64,000 nt of DNA, from positions 27,367,629 through 27,431,628 of the forward strand of contig OW387147.1 in the NCBI GenBank assembly GCA_936440205.1. The letters run 5' to 3'. Shown here piece after piece: positions 13,225-22,827 of the stretch (its first letter is position 1; every line of letters begins with the position of its first letter). This DNA comes from Lepidonotus clava. Lineage: Eukaryota; Annelida; Polychaeta; Phyllodocida; Polynoidae. The position numbers were made by a program, and so were the translations under genes. The notes under the pieces were generated by a model. That model saw only the letters and a list, made by a program, of their open reading frames with translations. It had not been told where the DNA came from and did no database searches.

Positions 13225-14241
13225 GTGAGAGGTTGGTTACGAAGATTGGTACGTAGTTCCGTAAGCTTGGAGATGGCTGGCTTTAATTTTTGCCGTAGTT
13301 GCAAAATACGACACGCCGCTCCTACGGGGAAAAAGTGCAAGGCTGCACAGTCTACGGGTGTGCATTTGCATGAGCAGCAGGGTAATGCCCAAGACGTTTC
13401 CTCGATTCGTCTGAAGGGAGAGAAGATGTTTGCGTTACAAGGCGCCCGCATCGAGAAATTGGAGAAGACGGTCGACAGAATGTCAGAGAACATTGAGATT
13501 CTCGTCCAGGCTGCGACGGCGGGAGGGACGAAGAAGACGGCGGGGGCGACGGCTGAACCGTCTTCAGATGGAGAATCATCGTCGGGCTGGGAGGACGTCA
13601 AACCAAGACGGCAGAAGAGACGGCAGGCAAAGAAGAAGGCCCCGTTACGTAGTTCAAGCTCCTCAACGTCTTCACGTAGTAGGTCCTCCTCCGCCTCATC
13701 AGGAAGCGCCCCTGAGGAAGGTAAAAAACACACAAAGAAATTTGCCCAGAAGAAATTTTTTGCAAAAGGCGATGAGCCTAAATGTGTAGAAGATGTTTTG
13801 TTACTCGGGGTTAAAACAGTAGAGAAATTAATCGTCGAGAAGGCTGATCCATCGCCAGTGGTGAAACATTTGAAAGTATTAACTGAAAAGGCTACAAAGA
13901 AAATGTATACTTTCGATACTTTTAACAAGTATGACCGAGCTGTAAGGGAGAGGGCTAACCGTATGGGGGTTACGCAGTTTGCAGCAGTGGATCAGGAGGA
14001 GATTTTCAGTCATTTTAGTTTTGAGAACACCTTCAAGGCTAGCTCTGGGAAGGCATCTTACAAAGAAAACAAATCTCGCCGTAATAATGGTGGCTCGGGA
14101 GAAAAGATTTGTTTCAGATTCAACTCGGAACAGGGATGCCAGGGAAAATGCAACATGTCCCATATTTGTATCATCTGTGAAACGAGGGGTCACGCAAAGA
14201 AAGATTGTTATCGTAACGGCCCTAAAAAGGACCAGAAATAG
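13225..14241 (+). CDS. Gag-like protein of the Ngaro/DIRS retrotransposon
   Basis: The frame encodes up to 338 residues. The more likely start is the ATG at 13273, because the segment from there begins MAGFNFCRSC and carries the Cys-rich, PTGKKC-containing N-terminus typical of ORF1 proteins in this retrotransposon group. The middle is highly charged and rich in Ser, Lys and Arg. The C-terminus carries a zinc-knuckle-like cluster running from CFRF through CNMSH, CIIC and GHAKKDC, expected to bind nucleic acid. In the family this protein is thought to package the RNA into a particle in the cytoplasm. It is the first of the three frames, directly downstream of A1, and is followed at once by the reverse transcriptase frame. 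It has no host role and belongs to the mobile element. The assignment rests on motifs and position. Confidence 0.88.
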   Translation: MRGWLRRLVRSSVSLEMAGFNFCRSCKIRHAAPTGKKCKAAQSTGVHLHEQQGNAQDVSSIRLKGEKMFALQGARIEKLEKTVDRMSENIEILVQAATAGGTKKTAGATAEPSSDGESSSGWEDVKPRRQKRRQAKKKAPLRSSSSSTSSRSRSSSASSGSAPEEGKKHTKKFAQKKFFAKGDEPKCVEDVLLLGVKTVEKLIVEKADPSPVVKHLKVLTEKATKKMYTFDTFNKYDRAVRERANRMGVTQFAAVDQEEIFSHFSFENTFKASSGKASYKENKSRRNNGGSGEKICFRFNSEQGCQGKCNMSHICIICETRGHAKKDCYRNGPKKDQK

Positions 14242-14262
14242 GAGGGGGAATTTAAATCTGGC

Positions 14263-16626
14263 TTGCAAGTTGTTGTGGAAGGTGATCTGCGTAACGCAGG
14301 GAACTTATCTGAAAGCGATGACGTCACGCCCCGGGGGTTAGCAAGCCAGTCGTGTCCAGGCTATAATGACCGTGATTTTCCTCCTCCTACGGTGGAAGTA
14401 CAACACCGTAGACCTAATACGGTAAGCCTATGTATTCCTGATGGTAAAATAATCCATAATAATCGGGTTTCTTGTGAAGATACGAATAGTAACGCATCAA
14501 AATGCGCCTCCGCAAACGCCTGTCGTAGTCTTCCCGACCTTGTTTACGCGGCAGATGCCGGTACAAAAACCAGTGACGTCACGGTTATCGGGGCGGAAAG
14601 TACACAGGCGGATGCGGAGAAGACGAGAAAAAATTCATGTTGCAGTAATCATTTTCGCGAAAATGGTAAGGAATTCGCTAATATTCCAAATTTATATAGT
14701 GATAGTCGTGTAGACAATGTCATCCCGGACAAGCCGGTATGCGATTTATTTGGAAATTCGCTTGAAAAAGGCAGTTACGAGAATTTTGAAGAAAAAATCC
14801 TATTTACGGTCACCTCCTCAGAGGGAAGGTTAGTAAAAGTCGGCGTAGAATGCGCTCAAGGAATCTGCCAGTGCAAGTTCTTTATCGACGAAGCTATAAC
14901 TCAATTGAAACCATGTCGTTTTCAGTATATCTTATCACTGGGTTCTGAAGAATGTAAAGGAAAATTCGGGGGAATGGTTAACTCCGTAACAGATGGTTTC
15001 AAAATTGTAGACGACAAAGCAATAAAAACAAAATTAATCTATGACTGTAACAACTACAAATCGGTATATGAAGGAAAAAATTTCGAAAAAATGGACAAAA
15101 TAGTTCAAAAAGAATTATCTGAAGGCTATTTGGAAATAGTTGAGGAGAAACCAGACTGTATACATAGCTTAGGAGCTGTCCCAAAACCAGATGGAGGGGT
15201 AAGACCAATAACGGATTGTAGCATGCCAAAATATATCTCAATAAATAATTTTTGTGATGAAATAATTGAGGAGTTTCAATATAAAAGTGTAGAAAATGTT
15301 CTCTCATTCTTACATGAAGGGGATTATATGGCCGTTGTCGATATAAAGTCAGCTTATCGAGCGGTACCCATTTTTCCAAACCATAAAAAATATATGGGTC
15401 TTAGATGGGAAATCGAGGGAGAAGAAGTCTACATTCAGGATAATAGATTAGCTTTTGGACTTCGCCTAGGTCCTATGTATTTTAATCAAATTTCAGAATT
15501 TGTATACAGCATCTTATCTGATATATGTAATTTACAAGTGGTAAATTATTTAGATGACTTCATTGTGGTAGCAGCTACATATGAGGAAGCAGAGAAAGCC
15601 CAAAAAATGGTAATAAAAATTCTCAGATATTTAGGTTTCTATATTTCATGGGGTAAGGTTACCCCACCATCTCAAATATGTAGATACTTAGGTCTGGATA
15701 TAGACTCATTAGAAATGGAACTCAGGTTGCCAACGGATAAACTGGAAAAATTAAATAAATTGTTAGATAAATATTCTGGAAAACAAACCATTGCCAAAAA
15801 AGAATTAGAAAGCTTAGGGGGTTTACTTTCCCATTGCGCTCATGTAGTCTCCGGAGGGAATGTATACTGCAGAAGAATATTTAACTTGTATAAGGTCCTT
15901 TTAAATAATAATTTAAAGGCAATAAAAATCGGCCAGGCGGCAAGGGATGATCTGAGATGGTGGAAAAATTTCTGTAAAGATTTTAACGGCAAAAGAAAAA
16001 TCGTTTATGATGAATACCCATTTCCTTTAGTGTCAGATTCTTCTCTCAAGGGCTATGCTATATACAAGGACCAGGACTGGATTGCAGGGTCTTGGGATGA
16101 CAAAATAAATTTGGAGGAATCAGATTGTACTCATATTATGGGCCCTCCAAATAGTGATATTTTCGATAAAACAAACATAAATGAGCTGGAATTGTGGCCA
16201 ATTTTGGTCGGAGTAAAATGTTGGCTCGGAGAATTAAAAAATTTAAGTGTAAATGTATTCACAGATAACACTCAAGTTTTTTACATGATAAAAAAGGGCG
16301 TGAGCTCAAACACTACGTGTATGGCATGGTTGAGAGAATTGTTCTGGGTCTGCAAAATTTACAACATTCGCCTTGTTCCTCATTATATAAACACAAAGAA
16401 TAATCTAGTAGCTGATACCCTCTCCAGGATCTTATATCTAAAATCAGAGGAAGAGGCGAGAAAATGTCTAGAAGGCTCAAACTTATGTTGCATTAACAAA
16501 ATTTTTAAATTTTGCAGAGAAAAGGAACTTAAAAATGAGGGCAAAGATGCTGAGAAAATCCGCCGTGTCAACAAATACATTGAAATTGAGGAGGAGACAG
16601 TGGGCTTGCTACAAGAAGGTTTGTAA
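14263..16626 (+). CDS. Reverse transcriptase and RNase H of the retrotransposon
   Basis: The frame encodes up to 787 residues. An N-terminal region of about 290 residues has no clear motif. The reverse transcriptase follows, with GAVPKPDGG at about 304, the VVDIKSAY catalytic block with Asp360, LAFGLRLGP near 410, and the YLDD box at 429-432. The RNase H follows, with SDSS (Asp592), an ELEL segment near 641-643, TDN (Asp668) and VADTLSR (Asp718). The motif set resembles DIRS-type enzymes more than LTR or LINE enzymes. The protein copies the element RNA into DNA and removes the RNA strand. Its end overlaps the start of the recombinase frame by about 90 bp in a different frame, a compact layout known for this family. 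No protease or methyltransferase-like domain was seen. Confidence 0.93.
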   Translation: MQVVVEGDLRNAGNLSESDDVTPRGLASQSCPGYNDRDFPPPTVEVQHRRPNTVSLCIPDGKIIHNNRVSCEDTNSNASKCASANACRSLPDLVYAADAGTKTSDVTVIGAESTQADAEKTRKNSCCSNHFRENGKEFANIPNLYSDSRVDNVIPDKPVCDLFGNSLEKGSYENFEEKILFTVTSSEGRLVKVGVECAQGICQCKFFIDEAITQLKPCRFQYILSLGSEECKGKFGGMVNSVTDGFKIVDDKAIKTKLIYDCNNYKSVYEGKNFEKMDKIVQKELSEGYLEIVEEKPDCIHSLGAVPKPDGGVRPITDCSMPKYISINNFCDEIIEEFQYKSVENVLSFLHEGDYMAVVDIKSAYRAVPIFPNHKKYMGLRWEIEGEEVYIQDNRLAFGLRLGPMYFNQISEFVYSILSDICNLQVVNYLDDFIVVAATYEEAEKAQKMVIKILRYLGFYISWGKVTPPSQICRYLGLDIDSLEMELRLPTDKLEKLNKLLDKYSGKQTIAKKELESLGGLLSHCAHVVSGGNVYCRRIFNLYKVLLNNNLKAIKIGQAARDDLRWWKNFCKDFNGKRKIVYDEYPFPLVSDSSLKGYAIYKDQDWIAGSWDDKINLEESDCTHIMGPPNSDIFDKTNINELELWPILVGVKCWLGELKNLSVNVFTDNTQVFYMIKKGVSSNTTCMAWLRELFWVCKIYNIRLVPHYINTKNNLVADTLSRILYLKSEEEARKCLEGSNLCCINKIFKFCREKELKNEGKDAEKIRRVNKYIEIEEETVGLLQEGL

Positions 16627-17437
16627 TAAATTTAATTGGCCTATCTATAACAACAGCTCTAAGCAAGCCTGCAGATATGTAACTTTTCTTTCTTCTCACA
16701 TGAAATCCTCCTCAATTATTGGTTATTATCAGGCGGTGATTTTCTATCATAATGTTAAGGGCCTACCTGTACCGGATTGGTCTGATAAGCATCTAAAAAT
16801 GACAATAAAAGGTATTAAAAATACTGAAAATGTGACTTTGGACTGTAAAGACCCAATCAATACCTCACATTTAGAGTCGATGTATAGGAAGGTTAACACT
16901 TCATCTGAAAAAGGGATGTTGTTATGGTCAATAATTGTATTCTTGTTTAATACATTGTTGAGGGTGGGACACGCAGTAAAATCTTCCCACACCTTAATTC
17001 GCAAAAATGTAAAATTTCATAGATGGGGCATGGTAGTTACGGTTCTGTCATCTAAAACTACAAAGGATAAATGTCATACTATTCCAGTAAATAGGAGTAG
17101 TATCCATTCACTATGCCCGGTGTACTGGTTGGAGAGTTTGTGTAAAGCCCATCCAGTGGAGGAGAGTTCCCCTCTTTTTTCAACAGGAAATATTAAAAAT
17201 ATGAGTTATTCAGAATTCAATAAATTATTTAAAAGGCTCCTGTTTAAGGCAGGGGTTAAAGGGAATTTCTCTACCCATTCACTTAGGAGAGGTGGAACAA
17301 CACAATTATATAATTCGGGTGCTCCAATAACTTTTATTAAGGAGCGAGGTCAATGGGCCTCTGATTGTATTTATAAATATATTAAGCCTTCTATTTCTCA
17401 AAAGGCAATTCAACAGAAGTTGTATTCACTACGTTAG
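16535..17437 (+). CDS. Tyrosine recombinase (integrase) of the retrotransposon
   Basis: The 300-residue frame has the tyrosine recombinase signature. LLRVGH carries the first Arg (143). HSLRRGG carries the His-x-x-Arg pair (248 and 251). RGQW carries a Trp (274) at the second-His position, as in Cre. CIYKY carries the candidate nucleophile Tyr (280 or 282). The N-terminal half resembles the core-binding, phage-integrase-like SAM domain. The enzyme would recombine a circular DNA copy into the host chromosome, taking the place of the DDE integrase of LTR elements. It overlaps the end of the RT/RNase H frame and stops just before B1. This gene separates the element from Gypsy, Copia and LINE types. 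It belongs to the mobile element and is not a host gene. Confidence 0.93.
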   Translation: MRAKMLRKSAVSTNTLKLRRRQWACYKKVCNKFNWPIYNNSSKQACRYVTFLSSHMKSSSIIGYYQAVIFYHNVKGLPVPDWSDKHLKMTIKGIKNTENVTLDCKDPINTSHLESMYRKVNTSSEKGMLLWSIIVFLFNTLLRVGHAVKSSHTLIRKNVKFHRWGMVVTVLSSKTTKDKCHTIPVNRSSIHSLCPVYWLESLCKAHPVEESSPLFSTGNIKNMSYSEFNKLFKRLLFKAGVKGNFSTHSLRRGGTTQLYNSGAPITFIKERGQWASDCIYKYIKPSISQKAIQQKLYSLR

Positions 17438-17458
17438 GTGGTTAGTTTGGAGGGTTTG

Positions 17459-17565
17459 GGATTAATAAATATTTACCATATTTATATATGTCCAAACTAA
17501 TCACCTTTGTTACTTGTTATTCCTATTGTTAGCTAATTATTAATCACGACCTTTATCCGGTAAAT
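17459..17565 (+). repeat. Split direct repeat B1
   Basis: This 107-bp AT-rich repeat starts GGATTAATAAATATTTACC and ends TTATCCGGTAAAT. It is identical by eye to B2 at 17767-17873. It directly abuts A2, so the B1/A2 junction mimics the junction of a circular copy, as expected for Ngaro-type replication. Confidence 0.93.
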
Positions 17566-17738
17566 GTAATATTTTGGGGTCCGATACCTTAAAATTGTTA
17601 TTTCCGGGAGCAGGGCGGTGACGTAACCTCTTCCATCACCGTGGTTACGTGGATCTGTTGACGGGTCACTATATAAACTGGGAACGTAACCGTTGAATTT
17701 CAGTTGCTCACACACCACCGACCTGCTCACTTCGTCAA
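17566..17738 (+). repeat. Split direct repeat A2
   Basis: This 173-bp copy is identical by eye to A1, including the TATA motif at 17670-17677. It sits between B1 and a 28-bp spacer that leads into B2. Confidence 0.95.
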
Positions 17739-17766
17739 TTTTAAATTTTAGCTTATTGTAATAGGA

Positions 17767-17873
17767 GGATTAATAAATATTTACCATATTTATATATGTC
17801 CAAACTAATCACCTTTGTTACTTGTTATTCCTATTGTTAGCTAATTATTAATCACGACCTTTATCCGGTAAAT
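17767..17873 (+). repeat. Split direct repeat B2 (right terminus)
   Basis: This 107-bp copy is identical by eye to B1 and marks the right end of the element. The 28 bp between A2 and B2 (17739-17766) matches neither repeat and looks like element-specific spacer. Confidence 0.92.
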
Positions 17874-19310
17874 TTCATTAGATAAATGAAAATGCAAACT
17901 TGCCGAACAATATCTGCGCGTTTCCCCCACCCAAAAAATATTTTCAAAAAAGAAAAGAAAAAAAGGAGAAAAAGAGGGGGGGAAAGAAAGCATCCATCTT
18001 GTTATCTGACCTGCTTATCCCTGTCACCACTCAGACATGGCCTCGATAGCAATCGACCTGTTCTGGGGGGGGGGGGGGGAGTATGTGGCAGGGCAGGGTG
18101 TCTACACCGGTACCAATGGAATTCTGACAGTGATTGCTATTTATTGTCTCCGACCAATGACGGAAATGAGCCATGAGCTGTTTTTGTATGTTTGGTTACC
18201 ATAGAGATATCCGAGCTAATTATTTAAGGTCATCCTAAAGCTGGCAGGTGTTCTTGTTAAGTGTAATCTATTGCAGGTTCTAGGCCTATACTATGGGTGT
18301 TAAGGTGTTAAACTCCGGTTGCTATGTTCTATTGATAAACAGTAGAAAAATAACTGTTAAAATAATTATATTGGCATCGACATGGCCTTTGTATGACCTT
18401 CATGCGCGACCCAGGGATACCACTAAAATGACTTCAAAGAAAGTATTAGTCTTATTGCAGGTTTAATCTACTAACAACAACTTTTATAAGGTTACATTTG
18501 ATTCATAAAAAACAATCAATGGTTCAATGGCGCAGCCGAAACAGGTTCGATATCTGAGATCACATTGAGATTCAGTTTATTGGCATGTTCATGATTACAT
18601 CGGAAATTGGCCTGTCTTGCAGTTTCGTATAAATATATATGTTCATGAATACAATTCGGAATATAATATATTGTTCATTATATTTGTAGAAAAAATAATA
18701 CTTTCGGGGAACAACGTTGCTGTCTAGAGTTAGATAAAGGACCTTGAGACCTTGGTTTAACGATCCACACTTCTCCTTTCTAGGCCTAGAAAGGGCAGAC
18801 AACGCTTCACTCCCACGTTGCGAGGGACGAAAGTGTCCCCTTACAAATTGAATGATATCTACGTGAAGGGACACTACTGCTTCGCTGGTCTTAGCAGGGT
18901 CTATATGACTGTTGTAGGTACCCGCCGGGGACCTGTGAGAGGTGCTGGTAGCCGGCAATCGGGTTACTTCACCTACTAATTGAATTAGTATACGTTGGGA
19001 ACAAGCGGGAGAATCTCCTGTCACCTTAAACTACCTGCTGCTCGGGGACATATCGCACAAAGAGCTTCCCAAACGAGATAGGGTTAGGAATCTGGTAGAC
19101 ATTAAGGAAGGTGAATACAGCCATATGACTTTCCTTGAAAATTGACCGTACTGTTGAAAATGATTTTTCTCTCTCTTTAATTAGACTATTTCCCGCAATT
19201 CCTCTTGAAAAAAGACAGTGTTATGTTATGCCAGGTGTGATGAATGTCCATTCATCAGTGTCAGAATCAGGTATTGAGAATAATAGAATGCCATGAATTA
19301 AAGTATATTT
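17874..19310. other. Non-coding flank right of the retrotransposon
   Basis: No gene is recognised. A purine-rich stretch near 17.93-17.99 kb and a run of 15 G at 18065-18079 are simple sequence. The rest is ordinary AT-rich DNA. Confidence 0.5.
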
Positions 19311-20150
19311 TGTGAGGGCCCGAAAGCCCGAAAACCCAAAACCCAGAAATATTGTAAACCGGATGTGACGTCAGAGCGACCACGTGATCTTAGATGGCCA
19401 ATCAGAGCCGAGTATTAGGGTATAAAAAGGGGCAGTGAGGCCCGGAATTAACAGTTCCCTCTTGGTACTCATTGTGTTCACATCTGTCTTCTTCCAATGG
19501 AATAGCCCTTGAAGGGGTCAAAGACAATAAGATGATTAAATAGCACATAGTTCCCTAGACAAATCGAAGTAAGTAAGGTAAAGTTCGTAGATAATTAGAG
19601 AAAAAGTAGAACGGGGTATGAGAACCCGAAGGACCGAGACATGGTACAACAGCCCGAAATGACCCGAGGAACGACCCGGAATAGGAAGTATGGAAGCCCA
19701 AAATAGCAAGCAGCCGTCCCGTGACCGTGGGTATAAAGGTGCGACCGGCTCGGCCCCACAGTACCACCCACTAGGCAACGCGTCGGCTTGACGCCCCACG
19801 GAAGATCGGAGTATAACTTCATCCCTCGGACAAGCGAGAGAGCCCATTTGGTCACCACAGGCCCATCCCCACTATTTTCCATTATCCTCTGTGTAATAGC
19901 TGGAACCCCCGGTCCACCGTGCCCAATGTCTGGAACACCTCAGGCCCATCTGACCGGCGTACACCTCCCCCCTCGATGAATACCGATTTCACGATCGACC
20001 CACTCACTCGCCCTCGTGCGCGAGGCATGGCTCTTGATCTTACACCTCGGCTTCTTGCTCGGGCTCTTAGTCCGGCTTGAAACCAAAATAACCCCCACAT
20101 CCCTCTGCCATAGAAATTGGAAACCCCGAACTACCGAGGAACGTCACACC
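19311..20150 (+). other. GC-richer block with promoter-like start, possible LTR-derived
   Basis: The block begins TGTGAGGGCCCGAAAGCCCG and is clearly richer in C, G and CpG than its neighbours. Repeated CCCGAA-type words occur through about 19.8 kb. It carries a CRE/E-box/CCAAT/TATA array at its left end but no long open frame with a known domain. The TG start and upstream promoter order would fit the left end of an LTR-element fossil, but no matching second repeat or primer-binding site could be recognised. A decayed host promoter region is the alternative. Confidence 0.3.
19366..19428 (+). promoter_or_regulatory. Promoter-like array: CRE, E-box, CCAAT, TATA
   Basis: In order on the plus strand are TGACGTCA (19366-19373), CACGTG (19381-19386), CCAAT (19398-19402) and TATAAAAA (19421-19428). 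Order and spacing are those of a compact RNA polymerase II core promoter, with a predicted start near 19450. No coding frame follows that I recognise, so the transcript could be non-coding, a distal first exon or from an old LTR. Confidence 0.45.
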
Positions 20151-21174
20151 AGGTATGAGAAATAATAAGATATTTTATTTTTAAGATACTTTTACCTGTA
20201 GAAGAAAGTATAAGATAATTCATTTTAAGATACTTCTTTTTTAATTGCTTCATTGTAATCCTGAGTTATTCGTCCAACGACCCTAGGTAATTCAAATGAA
20301 TGGATCCTATGTTACGCAGGGAATACACTCATGAACATAGTCTTTGAAATGGTAATCTGGACAATCTTACAGCCCTAATTTTGCCATGAAGACTAGATCA
20401 GAAAGAATCAATGACCCTTAAGTTTGTCGTGGTCTTTCGGCATTCAGAATAAAATTCATATACCGACTCATTTCATGACCCAACCAAGCAAGACTATGAC
20501 ATTATTATAACGTTATTATAACGTTCTGTTTAGTTCTGCTTTGGTTTTGGCATAAATTCCCACCGCAAATGGAAACCCACCGCATAGTGGAATATGGGCT
20601 TTAGTCTCGCTGATCAACAATTTCTTGGATAGTTATCCCTACGTGGCAGTTAAAAGTTAACATTGTTCAGCCATTGCGTAATGTCCATACACCGTTCTGC
20701 TTGATGAAATTGGTCTGATAATGTTAAAGTCCATTTAAATGTTTTTTGTGATGTGATTCTAGCGTACCGTGAGATTTGTTGATTAGAATGTTTCCCTTAA
20801 TTAATCTAATCCTCTCTAGATAAGAGCTTCTTATAAAGGCAATTATTTGCGCTACCTTAATCTTGAAAAAGAATGCTTTACAGATGCCTTACGCCTTGAC
20901 AGATATAAAAAGTCGATTAAGTTGAACGGTGGTAGTTTCTATCATTGAAGGGCTACAAGCTGCTTTTCTGAGATATGCCGAAACCAGCACTAGAAATCAA
21001 TATGATACGCCAGGGATTCATTCTTCTTTCTGTATACTACTTACGACCCACTATCTAAGCAATACTGCTCAATTCCAAAGTTTATCTGGTGGTCAGCTTT
21101 ATCTTTGGAGCTGTCTTAGCCAGGTTTTCTTAGCCATTACCAATTTGTACTAAGGCTTCGTGTCGAGCTCAAGC
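20151..21174. other. Non-coding stretch
   Basis: No gene is recognised. TAAGATACTT recurs near 20.17-20.24 kb, and a short direct duplication ATTATAACGTT lies at about 20.50-20.53 kb. Otherwise it is AT-rich unique-looking sequence. Confidence 0.5.
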
Positions 21175-21556
21175 AGGGTAAGAGTGAGAGTAAGATTGGG
21201 GGTAAGATTGGGGGTAAGATTGGGGGTAAGAGTGGGGGTAAGAGTAGGGATAAGAGTGGGGGTAAATGCGAGGGTAAGAGTGGGGGTAAGAAGGGTAAGA
21301 GTGTAGGTAAGGGTGGGGGTAAGGGTGGGGGTAAGAATGGAGTAAGAGTGGGGGTAAGAATGGGGGAAAAGTGGGTGTAAGAGTGGGGGTAAGAGTGGGG
21401 GTAAGAGTGAGGGTAAGAATGAGGGAAAGAAGGGTAAGAGTGTTGGTAAGGGTTGGGGTAAGAGTGGGGGTAAGAATGGAGTAAGAATGGAGGTAAGAAT
21501 GGGGTAAAAGTGGGTGTAAGAGCTGGGGTAAGAAGGGGTAAGAGTAGGCTGGGGGC
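21175..21556. repeat. 12-bp G-rich minisatellite (GGGGGTAAGAGT)n
   Basis: About 370 bp of tandem units of the type GGGGGTAAGAGT, with AT and AAT variants and several shortened units. The plus strand is almost all purine plus T, with regular G4-G5 runs. The two long overlapping minus-strand open frames across it, rich in Pro, Thr, Leu and Ser, are products of the repeat and not genes. Confidence 0.95.
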
Positions 21557-22786
21557 TGTTCAGAGCTGCTCGGAGCTGCTCGCCATTTATCGCGGATACA
21601 CCCAAATCGGGCGATAGCGTGTGTGAGTCGGACTAAACCGGGCACTGAGGGGGCAGTGGAGACAGGGCCGCTGTCGGTACCAATTGGCTCAGACTGCTAC
21701 ACCATTGTGTTGGGGGCTATCTGAGTGTGTTCGTGCACAATGTATCACACACTGTAGCATTGACATGAACCCACTTCCAGCCCCCCACCTAAATAAGGAA
21801 AATTACATAAAAGAGTGACGCCATTGCTAGACAGCATCACATTTATTTTGTGTTGATTTGTTTGTGAAAAAAGAAAATTGCTGATGATAAGGACTGCTAA
21901 TGATATGGGAATTAGTGATTGCTTAACTCTTGTCAGTTTCGAATATATGAGTCCCGATTAGTTATACAGTGCACTTCACTTCAACTCAAAAGTAACTTAG
22001 CATGGTTCGTTTTAACACTTGAGCTTTCCTAATTCTCTTAAGTTGGTAGTGTATCAGCCTTTCTGTCCTAAAATGATGAATGAGCGTTCTATTGGTGAAT
22101 TATTGACTATTTAAAATAATATCTTTTGTAGATTGATAGATGTACTAATTGTATTTCATTAGTTCACGTGTAGTTTCTACGAATTTGGTTGTTGATAATA
22201 CAGATTTAGCCGGCATTTGTAGCACACAATTATCTAGGTGATAAAACCTAATCTAAGCTGTCTGTAAAATTGGTCTATACTTATACAGAGGTGTACGAGG
22301 AATCAGGTGGGGATAGTATGAGGACCCAAGAGGATCAAACGTTTATGGTGGATAAAATGAGGATTTGGGGATCGACGTTATTCAGTGGTTACTTGACACG
22401 ATAAACTACTAAACCCTGAAAAGGATTCCATTCAAAACGGCCCCATAACACAAACTTACCTACTGCCAACCGACCTTATTTTGTGGTATTCTATGTCCAG
22501 TTGGACTCATCGCTTCTTCCAGTCCGTCTAAAAGGTTGCTATTTCTGTTCACTATCCGCACACCGTATTCTGTATCGTGTATCTCTTTATAGCTCTATTT
22601 TCCACTTTCTATGTAGATGTCTCTGTGCATCCTGTATAAACCTGTTGCCATTGTATCCTAGCCTCGATGGCCCTCTCCCCCGGCCCTGTCACACCACCCC
22701 TACGTAAAGGATGTTTTTATCAGCCGATTCTGTTTCCGATTTTACAAATCGTCAGTCGGAATAGCGGCCTAATACAGACATGCTAA

Positions 22787-22827
22787 ATATCATTAGAAAG
22801 GGTTTATAATCCTCTTTCAAATGATAT
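22787..22827. repeat. 41-nt imperfect hairpin
   Basis: ATATCATTAGAAAG on the left pairs with CTTTCAAATGATAT on the right around a TATAAT-containing centre. It is probably the fold-back core of a small mobile-element relic in AT-rich sequence. No flanking target duplication was identified. Confidence 0.55.

Larger units (their letters stand above)
12995..17873 (+). mobile_element. Ngaro/DIRS-group tyrosine-recombinase retrotransposon, looks whole
   Basis: This 4.88 kb element has the layout A1 (12995-13167), internal genes, B1 (17459-17565), A2 (17566-17738), a 28-bp spacer, then B2 (17767-17873). That split direct repeat order is diagnostic of the Ngaro/PAT branch of the DIRS superfamily. 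It encodes Gag-like, reverse transcriptase/RNase H and tyrosine recombinase proteins in that order on the plus strand. A1 and A2 (173 bp) and B1 and B2 (107 bp) are identical by eye, so the insertion is recent on an evolutionary scale. I see no breaks in its three frames. No methyltransferase-like domain is evident after the RNase H, which favours Ngaro over DIRS1 or PAT. Members of this group are thought to integrate through a circular DNA intermediate and leave no target-site duplication, and I see none. The family is certain at superfamily level and probable at Ngaro level. Confidence 0.95.

Noticed and set aside
13218-14268. Other-frame and antisense open frames across the Gag-like gene, up to 236 codons
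   Set aside because: They are shadows of the true frame, without independent motifs.
12965-17730. Identical minus-strand frames starting MSRSVVCEQL at both ends of the retrotransposon
   Set aside because: They are the antisense reading of the A repeats and are not genes.
12995-17873. Gypsy or Copia LTR retrotransposon
   Set aside because: There is a tyrosine recombinase instead of a DDE integrase, no protease, and split rather than simple terminal repeats.
21150-21645. Two minus-strand frames of about 150 codons rich in Pro, Thr, Leu and Ser
   Set aside because: They are translations of the 12-bp minisatellite in two frames, with no other protein signal.
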